From Candidatus Kapaibacterium sp. (lineage in GTDB: Bacteria; Bacteroidota; Ignavibacteria; Kapaibacteriales; Kapaibacteriaceae), in NCBI GenBank assembly GCA_030833725.1, contig JAURGP010000022.1, positions 1-33,307 of the forward strand: a stretch of 33,307 nucleotides of DNA, written 5' to 3'. The position numbers were made by a program, and so were the translations under genes. This document shows positions 1 through 6,151 of this stretch, piece by piece. Within the stretch, counting starts at the first letter, position 1. Every line of letters starts with the position of its first letter. The notes under the pieces were generated by a model. The model saw only the letters and a list, made by a program, of their open reading frames with translations. It did not search any database and had not been told where the DNA came from.

Positions 1-439
1 GTGGTGGGCGGCCATCATCTCGACGCTGTGGGCGACCGTCATCACGACGCTGTGGGCGACCGTCATCACGACGCTGCTGGCCGGATCGCTGGCTACCCGA
101 GGTTCGTCCGCGCTGCGATGGCCGGCGGTTGTTCCCATCGGATGATCTGCGCAAGCCATACGAGTCGTTCGTCCGTGGTTGCCGATCATCCGGAAACGAC
201 GACTCGGGTTGTTGTTCATCCCATTGATTCCGGAACTGAGGATTCTGTCCGGGCACGTAGTTCGGATCGATGGCCTGCGGGGGCACGCGATCGAACGGCG
301 GGCGTGAGCGCTTGGAATTCGAGCGCTTTTTTCGTTGCTCAAACGATAATGAGCTTTCATTTGAGAGGGGTTGCTGTTCCCCATTACCACCGCGTCGTTG
401 GCGGTTGTCTCCTCTTCGGCGAGGTTTGCCGTGCTGCAT
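1..439 (-). CDS. Basic Arg/Gln-rich low-complexity protein, 5' part only (runs off left edge)
   Basis: Reading the minus strand from the ATG at 439 gives 146 codons with no stop up to the window edge. The product starts MQHGKPRRRGDNRQRRGG and continues with a disordered, strongly basic stretch rich in R, Q, N, D, P and S. Near the edge it holds three copies of the octapeptide RRDDGRPQ, encoded by a 24-bp tandem repeat. There is no signal peptide or membrane segment. It lies 51 bases downstream of the tlpA-like stop, in the same direction. Long basic R/G/Q-rich tails of this kind are known on bacterial RNA-binding proteins (DEAD-box helicases, Rho, RluB-type synthases), but the folded part is outside the window, so no function is assigned. 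The codon pattern and sensible composition make this frame far more convincing than the open plus-strand frames over the same bases. Confidence 0.7.
   Translation of the reverse strand, partial: MQHGKPRRRGDNRQRRGGNGEQQPLSNESSLSFEQRKKRSNSKRSRPPFDRVPPQAIDPNYVPGQNPQFRNQWDEQQPESSFPDDRQPRTNDSYGLRRSSDGNNRRPSQRGRTSGSQRSGQQRRDDGRPQRRDDGRPQRRDDGRPP
4..75. repeat. 24-bp tandem repeat, three units
   Basis: Three head-to-tail units lie at 4-27, 28-51 and 52-75. Units two and three are identical; unit one differs at a few positions. The period is a multiple of three, so on the minus strand it encodes an in-frame octapeptide repeat (RRDDGRPQ) of the Arg-rich protein. Confidence 0.9.
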
Positions 440-490
440 ATGTGCGTTACTACCTGGTGGATGATGTTGCTGGTACGTGTGTCGTACCAA

Positions 491-964
491 TCATCGTTGT
501 GTGTGAAAGCTGGAGATGCTGCTACGCAACACTGCGTAGGAACAAGGGCGATCGAAGAAGAACCTTCGGGTGGCGCCAGCATCTGTGATAAGAGTTGCGG
601 GGATCGACCCTGTCCAGGATGAATCTACGCGTGCCGTCCATGAATCATCGGCGTAGGTGTCCAGTAGGACGCATGGGAGTCGTATTCCCTTTCTTCGTAA
701 CCAAGGTTCTACAAGTGTCTGGTGGTTCGCTGGCTGATCGAGACTGATCAGAATCACGCGCACCGGCCGTGAAAATGTTGTCTTCTGTACCTGTTGCAAT
801 GTTGGCAGATCTTCGTCGCACGTTTTACACCACGTTGCCCAGAAGTGCAGCACAAACACGGTGTCGTTCCCACGCTGAATGCGATCTTCAACCTCTTTGA
901 GTGTGCTCTGAGGAATCCCCACCGCCAGCATGATCGACAGCCTCACCACGGCCCACGCAATCAT
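491..964 (-). CDS. TlpA-like thioredoxin-fold protein
   Basis: 157 residues. A short hydrophobic N-terminus (residues 3-17) looks like a signal peptide or anchor. It is followed by a thioredoxin fold with the motif FWATWCKTC, giving a CxxC redox pair at Cys46 and Cys49. The segment VRVILISLDQP and the GSIPATLIT segment, with the cis-proline expected in this fold, match the TlpA/ResA pattern. Proteins of this family reduce disulfides or apocytochrome cysteines outside the cytoplasm; the partner cannot be read here. The ATG overlaps the stop of the upstream SRAP gene by four bases (ATGA), so translation is probably coupled. The C-terminus is short and ends soon after the fold. Confidence 0.85.
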   Translation of the reverse strand: MIAWAVVRLSIMLAVGIPQSTLKEVEDRIQRGNDTVFVLHFWATWCKTCDEDLPTLQQVQKTTFSRPVRVILISLDQPANHQTLVEPWLRRKGIRLPCVLLDTYADDSWTARVDSSWTGSIPATLITDAGATRRFFFDRPCSYAVLRSSISSFHTQR

Positions 965-1563
965 CTGACTGCTTCTCCCACCGGCTCAATCAAATTTCGG
1001 GCCACAGGAACAGCCTCGAGGGCTCCGTCGGGTAAGGGGCTCATCAACTGCTCCATCCGTCCTCGGTCGTCCGTAGTCAGCCATTCCACGTGATCTCGAA
1101 GTGGAATCACCACGGGCATCCGTTGTTTTCGATTGTGTACGAATTGAAGCAGAGCGTTCGCCGCAGTCGTCAGAATGGAGAACGATGGAACTACCTCGCC
1201 TGTTACCGGATGGGTCCATGGTTCCCAGATACAGCCTAGCGTCAATGGACCGTGATCAACCGACTGCACGCGGTAGGGCTGCGTCGTCCGGCCCTCATGC
1301 CTCCACTCGATGAATCCATCTACCTCTACCAGTGCCCTACGCGATACAATGGCCTTGCGAAACGAGGGCTTTTCGAAGACGGTTTCCGAGCGAGCATTCA
1401 GCGTTTTCGAAGCGATATCCGCAGCAGCTGCTTCATCCTTAATCCAGCTTGGAATCAGCCCCCATTGCATGGGCTTGACGTGCTGTGTAGCCACGATGAT
1501 CGGCAACGTTGGATGGGCGAACCCCGAGACGGGTACACCGCGCACAGTTACCGTAAAACACAC
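961..1563 (-). CDS. SRAP-domain protein (YedK/HMCES family), abasic-site DNA-protein crosslinker
   Basis: 200 residues, normal for the bacterial family. It starts GTG-TGT (Met-Cys), and this start is required because removal of Met exposes the catalytic Cys2, which forms a thiazolidine with an abasic site in single-stranded DNA. Family landmarks seen are PMQWGLIPSW (31-40), NARSET (Asn56, Arg58), VDGFIEW with catalytic Glu86, and FVHNRKQRMP with His143. YedK uses Cys2, Asn75, Glu105 and His160 in the same order. The second motif position reads MCF rather than the usual MCGR, a slight divergence. The known role is shielding abasic sites during replication. It is coupled to the TlpA-like gene by a four-base overlap, although the two functions are not obviously linked. 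Confidence 0.9.
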   Translation of the reverse strand: MCFTVTVRGVPVSGFAHPTLPIIVATQHVKPMQWGLIPSWIKDEAAAADIASKTLNARSETVFEKPSFRKAIVSRRALVEVDGFIEWRHEGRTTQPYRVQSVDHGPLTLGCIWEPWTHPVTGEVVPSFSILTTAANALLQFVHNRKQRMPVVIPLRDHVEWLTTDDRGRMEQLMSPLPDGALEAVPVARNLIEPVGEAVR

Positions 1564-1586
1564 AGCAAACTCTGAACAGACACAGA

Positions 1587-2093
1587 CTACTCGACCGTAA
1601 TCTGGGCAACGTCGAAGTTCCCCTTCAGCGTAACCGTACCGGAACCAGATGTTTTCTCAACTTCTGCTTCAAAGCTTCCCTTGGCCCTGCCACCAACGCC
1701 GCCCCAGGAATCGATCGTAATTGTGCCGGACTTTGCGAAGTAAATCGAAAGCCCACTGCCCGGTGTGACCACTCCTAGACTAGCTGTCACTCCATCGAAT
1801 GCATTGATCTGGAATGTGCCGGTTTTGACATTAGAGATGGTGAGCGTGGCTGTGTAGGTATTGCTACCATCCGTTCCCAAAAGACCTATGGATCCCATAC
1901 CATCCGACTCTACGGCAATGACGCCTCCCATCGTTTGTATTGCCTCGATCAAGATGTCCGAGAATCCCTCACCATTCACACGAAAGGAATTGGACGGATC
2001 GCCAGATGGACTGGATGAGCTCGAGCACCCAACGATCGTAGCTGCGGTCGTAGCGACAAGAAGCGCTACGGCAAAGAAAAGTACGCGGTACAT
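1587..2093 (-). CDS. Small secreted lipoprotein of unknown function
   Basis: 168 residues from the ATG at 2093; that ATG has a GGAG ribosome site about ten bases upstream and lies past the nuoL stop. The first 22 residues are a lipoprotein signal (MYRVLFFAVALLVATT ... IVGC) with a lipobox cysteine followed by a serine-rich spacer. The rest is a small beta-rich domain with alternating G/T/S strands and no catalytic motif. It resembles short Bacteroidota lipoproteins of the DUF6252 kind, which is a weak impression. It follows nuoL by 55 bases. I do not recognise a function. Confidence 0.75.
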   Translation of the reverse strand: MYRVLFFAVALLVATTAATIVGCSSSSSPSGDPSNSFRVNGEGFSDILIEAIQTMGGVIAVESDGMGSIGLLGTDGSNTYTATLTISNVKTGTFQINAFDGVTASLGVVTPGSGLSIYFAKSGTITIDSWGGVGGRAKGSFEAEVEKTSGSGTVTLKGNFDVAQITVE

Positions 2094-2148
2094 AGAATTG
2101 CTCCAGATCAAGACATCTTGGCTAAACAGTAGGAATCTACGGAAAAGT

Positions 2149-4119
2149 TCACAGCAATGGCCACAGTACAACGCCAATCAGGATGACGATACCTACAACC
2201 ATCAGGACGGCATAATTCTGAGCGATGCCGCTCTGTAGTTTACGCAAGACTCCTGCTACTGCTCCAACCGTGCTCGCAGAACCGTTTACAACGCCATCTA
2301 CAATCTTGACGTCGAAGATCTTCCAGAGGAAGTCACGCGAAAGCGCCAGAATCGGACCAACTACAGCCAGGTGGTAGATTTCATCAACGTACCACTTGTT
2401 CCACAGGAGCTTGTACGCTGCCGAGAACTTCGCACCCAAGGCCGAAGCACGCTCAGTACCATCCTTGTAGAGGTTCCGTGCCAAGAAAACACCTGCCAGG
2501 GCAATTGTGACTGAACCCGCCATCAGGAGGATCTCCGTCGTGGGGTCCATCGTTACGCTGCCCATGCCCAGTGTTTGCACGCCGGCATCCATAATGGGAT
2601 GCAGCCACGATTCCAGCAGATTGGGGATGTGCAAGGGATGACCAAGCAAATGCGGCACACCCAGGAAGCCCCCTACCGCCGACAGCACCGCCAGAACAAT
2701 CAACGGAATGGTCATCGTGGCTGGCGATTCATGCGGATGCACATGATGATGGTCGAATCGCTCCTTGCCATGGAAGGTCAAGGCCGTCAATCGCCACATG
2801 TAGAAGGCCGTGAAGAAGGCCGCTAGGGCACCAACAGCCCACAATACCGGGCTGCCATAATAGAAACTGAAGAGCAGGATCTCATCCTTGGAAAAGAATC
2901 CCGAGAACAGTGGGATTCCCGAAATAGCCAGCGTACCAATGATCCACGTCCGATACGTAATCGGCATGTGCTTGGCCAGACCGCCCATTTTCTGAATGTC
3001 CTGTTCCTCGTGCATGCCGTGGATCACCGAACCCGAGCCAAGGAACAACAGTGCCTTGAAGAAGGCGTGCGTCATAACGTGGAACACTGCGATGGTGAAG
3101 GCCCCTACACCCAGGGCGGTGAACATGAAGCCGAGCTGTGAAACGGTAGAGTAGGCCAAAACCTTCTTGATGTCGTTTTGTACCAATCCCACGGTACCGG
3201 CGATCAGTGCCGTCGTGATACCGATGCCCGTCACAACGGCCATCGTGGTGGGCGACATGGCAAACAGAACATTGGTGCGGGCAATCAAGTAGATGCCCGA
3301 CGTCACCATCGTGGCAGCGTGGATCAGCGCCGATACCGGCGTTGGACCCGCCATGGCGTCTGGCAGCCACACACCAAGCGGAATCTGCGCACTCTTGCCG
3401 GTTGCGCCCAAGAACAATGCCAGGGTGATGATCGTGACGGTAGCGTCCCCCACCCCCCATGCACTCTGTGCTCCTGCAGTGATTGCATCGTAGTTCAACG
3501 TACCGAATTGCTGGAATAGCAAAAACATTGCTACCAGTACGCCGAAGTCACCGATGCGATTCACAATGAAGGCCTTCTTGGCAGCATCGCCCGTCCAGAC
3601 GATGTTGGTACCGTCGAACTTGCGGTTGTACCAGAATCCGATCAGCAGGTACGAGGCCAAGCCCACACCTTCCCATCCAAGGAAGGTCAGCAACAGGTTG
3701 TTCGCCAGAACCAGGTTCAACATCATGAATACGAACAGGTTCAGGTAGGCGAAGAACCGGAAGAAACTCTTGTCTCCATGCATGTAACCGATCGAGTACA
3801 CATGGATCAGGAAGCCGATACCGGTAATGATCAGCGCAAACAGAATCGACAACTGGTCGATCTTGTAGGCGATATCTACCGAGAACGAACCCGTGGCAAT
3901 CCAGGTATACACGGTCGACGTAAATGAGCGCGACTCAGCCGGCGCTCCCAGCATCTGCACAAACAGCGACACGGCCACGAGAAAGGAGAAGAATACGGCA
4001 CCGCTGCCGATCGCTCCAATCAGCTTCTCGCTTTTGATGCGGGTGCCGAACAGTCCAATGATGGCAAAGCCAATCAAGGGGAACAGTACAATCAGTCCTG
4101 GATGCAGTAGGGGGCTCAT
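2149..4119 (-). CDS. nuoL: NADH-quinone oxidoreductase subunit L
   Basis: 656 residues, typical NuoL length. It is an antiporter-like proton-pumping subunit of complex I in the inner membrane. Seen are the TM5 glutamate in FLGWEGVG (Glu150), the TM7 lysine in GATGKSAQIPLG (Lys242), the hallmark GPTPVSALIHAATMV with His267, about 15-16 membrane segments, and the C-terminal WNKWYVDEIY segment leading to the lateral helix and a last membrane helix. The C-terminus and length argue for true NuoL rather than the related NuoM, MrpA or DabB. The start ATG overlaps the amidotransferase stop (ATGA). No other nuo gene lies on either side, so it is detached from the usual nuoA-N operon. Two AGCCCCCTA motifs fall in it, one covering codons 2-4. 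Confidence 0.95.
   Translation of the reverse strand: MSPLLHPGLIVLFPLIGFAIIGLFGTRIKSEKLIGAIGSGAVFFSFLVAVSLFVQMLGAPAESRSFTSTVYTWIATGSFSVDIAYKIDQLSILFALIITGIGFLIHVYSIGYMHGDKSFFRFFAYLNLFVFMMLNLVLANNLLLTFLGWEGVGLASYLLIGFWYNRKFDGTNIVWTGDAAKKAFIVNRIGDFGVLVAMFLLFQQFGTLNYDAITAGAQSAWGVGDATVTIITLALFLGATGKSAQIPLGVWLPDAMAGPTPVSALIHAATMVTSGIYLIARTNVLFAMSPTTMAVVTGIGITTALIAGTVGLVQNDIKKVLAYSTVSQLGFMFTALGVGAFTIAVFHVMTHAFFKALLFLGSGSVIHGMHEEQDIQKMGGLAKHMPITYRTWIIGTLAISGIPLFSGFFSKDEILLFSFYYGSPVLWAVGALAAFFTAFYMWRLTALTFHGKERFDHHHVHPHESPATMTIPLIVLAVLSAVGGFLGVPHLLGHPLHIPNLLESWLHPIMDAGVQTLGMGSVTMDPTTEILLMAGSVTIALAGVFLARNLYKDGTERASALGAKFSAAYKLLWNKWYVDEIYHLAVVGPILALSRDFLWKIFDVKIVDGVVNGSASTVGAVAGVLRKLQSGIAQNYAVLMVVGIVILIGVVLWPLL
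2667..2675 (+). repeat. AGCCCCCTA motif, copy 1
   Basis: Inside nuoL. On the coding strand it reads as V-G-G-F codons. Confidence 0.8.
4108..4116 (-). repeat. AGCCCCCTA motif, copy 2
   Basis: Covers codons 2-4 of nuoL (S-P-L), immediately after its ATG, and touches the end of the amidotransferase stop. Confidence 0.8.
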
Positions 4120-5024
4120 CCGATCTCCGGTGCAATCGATTCAAAGTCTAGTTTCTCAACATCCATCATCACGTTACGGAACGAAATCCGCATCGTCTCG
4201 TCGATAATCATCATGGCATTCCGCTCCATCTTCATCCAGTCTGATCGGCGCGCTGTAAAAGGTTCCGAGGCTAGAACAATTGCCGACGGTTTCCCAAATG
4301 TAGGCTCCATTACGCAGACTTCGCCGCGACAATGATACTCCCGGCCATGCATGTAGTACAGTGAAGCCGGTTGCACGTTTGGATTGGTTGTGTAGCGGAC
4401 AGCCACCATGCAGGTGCCATTTGTAACGGCAAGGTTTAGATAGGAATGCTGGCGGATGTCGTGTTCGATCATGAGCTCGCTCAGATCCGAGAACATCATT
4501 TCCATGGCATGAACCAGTTCTTCGCAGCTCACTGTCCCGAACGGATCAGCAATATGGTTCAACAACAGCCCGAACAGGTGTTCAGAGTCTGTCGATCCCT
4601 GAATTGCGTCGTAGGCCTGGTCGTTCAACCGGCGCAGGAGCTTCCGACGCATATTCTTGAAGCCCCCTAACACCCCGTTGTGCATGAACATCAGTTGACC
4701 GCACCAGAAGGGATGCGAGTTGACCTCTTCAATCCCCAGTCCGGGCGAAGCCGCCCGGACGTGGGCAAACATGCAGGGTGAATAAATCTTCCGTGCCAGG
4801 TTCCGAAGGTTCTGGTCCCCCCAGGCGGGCTTGATACTGCGGAAGACGCAGGGCTCGTTGTCGATCTGTGGATCATACCATCCGATACCGAATCCATCAC
4901 CGTTGACGGATACGGACATCTCACCCGCATTCATGGTCTGTGCTGTTACCAACGAAAACTTTGGCCGATACAGCAAGTCATCTGCAAGAACGGGTGGACC
5001 GATGTAGGCCACAAAACGACACAT
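4116..5024 (-). CDS. Class II glutamine amidotransferase (YafJ-like)
   Basis: 302 residues with an N-terminal nucleophile (Ntn) hydrolase domain. Cys2 (MCRFVAY) becomes N-terminal after Met removal and would attack glutamine to release ammonia. Other family marks are NGDGFGIGWY (41-50), HVRAAS (88-93), NSHPF and the MHNG loop (about 102-117), and STDSE (144-148). There is no second synthase domain, so it belongs to the stand-alone YafJ/EgtC/DUG3-type group, whose substrates vary. Dipeptide or gamma-glutamyl amide hydrolysis is possible but not shown. It lies 20 bases after the CADD-like gene and overlaps nuoL by four bases, so the three are probably co-transcribed. Ammonia supply for p-aminobenzoate synthesis by its neighbour is unlikely, because CADD enzymes do not use glutamine. 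Confidence 0.88.
   Translation of the reverse strand: MCRFVAYIGPPVLADDLLYRPKFSLVTAQTMNAGEMSVSVNGDGFGIGWYDPQIDNEPCVFRSIKPAWGDQNLRNLARKIYSPCMFAHVRAASPGLGIEEVNSHPFWCGQLMFMHNGVLGGFKNMRRKLLRRLNDQAYDAIQGSTDSEHLFGLLLNHIADPFGTVSCEELVHAMEMMFSDLSELMIEHDIRQHSYLNLAVTNGTCMVAVRYTTNPNVQPASLYYMHGREYHCRGEVCVMEPTFGKPSAIVLASEPFTARRSDWMKMERNAMMIIDETMRISFRNVMMDVEKLDFESIAPEIG
4661..4669 (+). repeat. AGCCCCCTA motif, copy 3
   Basis: Inside the amidotransferase gene, read as L-G-G-F. Confidence 0.8.
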
Positions 5025-5044
5025 GATCCAGTAGTGCCCTTCGC

Positions 5045-5737
5045 TTAGTTCAGGGCAGCTTTTTCAGCACACCAGGTGTTGTAGACGCCATCCAGCAGCA
5101 GGTTGAAGGCATCAGCTGCTTCGCGTGCGGAATCCAGCGCGGCCTGCTTCTGCTCATCGGTCTGGCACAGACGAGCCAGTGCATCACGTGTTACCGTGCG
5201 GTGAATCTCGTCGGCATGCTCGTGTACCTGGAAGAACGTGAGGGCATCGGTCGTGTCGAGGTTGTAGAACTTCTTCAGCCCTTCAATCTTGGTGGTCGAG
5301 ATCTCAGGGATCTGCGACTCGTAGGCATACAGCGCAGCGATACCCTCGGCAGGATTGTCCCTACCGGCAAGCTCCTTGAGGATATGCACCGAAGCCCGGG
5401 TGTGCGACAGGTACTTGCGGTTCTTCATCTCGTCGCGCGACACTCCGAGAGCGTCAGCAAAACGCAGCCACAGTTCGGGATGGTTGTCGGCACCCTGCTC
5501 TTCTTCGACAAGGTTTTCCAACAGCATCTGGCGGATGTCCATGTCCGTACACTTCGAGTGCGTTGCACTGACGTACGTTGGGAAGTGATGAACCTGGTGG
5601 TAGTACTCTTTTGCATACTCGCGGAGCATGTCCACCGACAAAGCGCCTTCATTCCACATTTGGTAGAACGGGTGCTGAAGCATGTGGCGTTCTGCAATAA
5701 TCGCGTCGAGCTGCTGGAGGAATTCTTCGGTCGTCAT
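5045..5737 (-). CDS. CADD-family p-aminobenzoate synthase (TenA/PqqC fold, di-metal)
   Basis: 230 residues from ATG 5737 (AGGGA nine bases upstream). The longer open frame to 6022 is rejected because it runs through the divergent clpS. The all-helical haem-oxygenase-like fold matches the CADD folate-related family. Every key residue of Chlamydia CADD aligns with a constant offset of two: metal ligands Glu79, His86, Glu140, His172, Asp176 and His179; the sacrificial tyrosine Tyr25 (HPFY), Tyr41, and Lys150. In the characterised enzyme, the benzene ring of p-aminobenzoate comes from its own tyrosine and the amino group is attributed to its lysine. The residue numbers for Chlamydia are from memory. 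The likely role is bypass of PabABC in folate synthesis. It is divergent from clpS and followed by the amidotransferase. Confidence 0.88.
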   Translation of the reverse strand: MTTEEFLQQLDAIIAERHMLQHPFYQMWNEGALSVDMLREYAKEYYHQVHHFPTYVSATHSKCTDMDIRQMLLENLVEEEQGADNHPELWLRFADALGVSRDEMKNRKYLSHTRASVHILKELAGRDNPAEGIAALYAYESQIPEISTTKIEGLKKFYNLDTTDALTFFQVHEHADEIHRTVTRDALARLCQTDEQKQAALDSAREAADAFNLLLDGVYNTWCAEKAALN

Positions 5738-5792
5738 GGCGACGTTCCCTACAACGGTGAATGTGGATATGTGACTGTGTTGATCTGAACCG

Positions 5793-5800
5793 CAAAGATA
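5793..5800 (-). promoter_or_regulatory. Possible -7 element (TATCTTTG) for the CADD-like gene
   Basis: On the minus strand this reads TATCTTTG, an exact match to the Bacteroidota -7 consensus TAnnTTTG, 56 bases upstream of the CADD-like ATG. No good -33 TTG is seen at the usual distance, so the call is tentative. Confidence 0.35.
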
Positions 5801-5810
5801 GCGGATTTCA

Positions 5811-5818
5811 TAGTTTTG
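5811..5818 (+). promoter_or_regulatory. Possible -7 element (TAGTTTTG) for clpS
   Basis: TAGTTTTG exactly matches TAnnTTTG and lies 40 bases upstream of the clpS ATG. The nearest TTG upstream (5780-5782) is 28 bases away, longer than the normal spacing of about 19-22. The two -7-like boxes on opposite strands are only ten bases apart. Confidence 0.35.
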
Positions 5819-5857
5819 TGTTCGGCGCTGGGCGCCTTTCTCTATGATTGTCCGGCT

Positions 5858-6145
5858 ATGATGAACAACTACCCTGAATACGTTCCTGAAGAGGAATCCG
5901 ACGTCCTTGAGCAGGTGGCTCTGGCGGCCAAGGTGATCCTCTACAACGACGAAGACCACACGTTCGATGAAGTGATCACACAGATCATCCGCGCTACGGG
6001 ATGTTCCGCCGACACCGCTCATTCCCTTACCCTAGAAGTGCACCACCGCGGTAAAGCCATGGTGTTTGAAGGTCCCTTGGAGGGCTGCCTCCGCGTGTCG
6101 GCAATTCTGGAAGAGATTTCCCTACATACCCAGATCGAGTGGTAG
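5858..6145 (+). CDS. clpS: ATP-dependent Clp protease adaptor ClpS
   Basis: 95 residues, and the only recognised gene on the plus strand. ClpS docks on the ClpA/ClpC N-domain and delivers N-degron substrates (Leu, Phe, Tyr, Trp at the N-terminus) to ClpP. Seen are [15 protein letters not shown] (26-40) with Asn30 and Asp31, which bind the substrate alpha-amino group, and the VHHRGKA segment (61-67) with the conserved histidine. Two adjacent ATGs (5858 and 5861) can both serve as start. An open frame continues upstream to 5816 but adds non-conserved residues. No clpA or clpC is adjacent. Its TAG stop is the first three bases of a TAGGGGGCT motif. The convergent TPR lipoprotein gene ends five bases away, with no room for a normal terminator. 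Confidence 0.92.
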   Translation: MMNNYPEYVPEEESDVLEQVALAAKVILYNDEDHTFDEVITQIIRATGCSADTAHSLTLEVHHRGKAMVFEGPLEGCLRVSAILEEISLHTQIEW

Positions 6146-6151
6146 GGGGCT
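6143..6151 (-). repeat. AGCCCCCTA motif, copy 4
   Basis: Spans the gap of the convergent pair. TAG is the clpS stop, and the last T is part of the TPR gene stop on the other strand. Confidence 0.85.

Noticed and set aside
2-145. Plus-strand frame 2 with a hydrophobic WATVITTL repeat that looks like a membrane protein end
   Set aside because: It is the shadow of the 24-bp repeat whose minus-strand frame gives a coherent longer protein. Beyond the repeat it quickly stops and nothing follows it.
1-588. 195-residue plus-strand open frame (starts with HHD repeats)
   Set aside because: It runs through the antisense of the TlpA-like gene, has a composition rich in H/C/R with no fold signs, and competes with a much better minus-strand frame.
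5738-6022. 95-residue N-terminal extension of the CADD-like frame
   Set aside because: It overlaps clpS and the divergent promoter region. The enzyme is complete from ATG 5737, with active-site spacing matching Chlamydia CADD.
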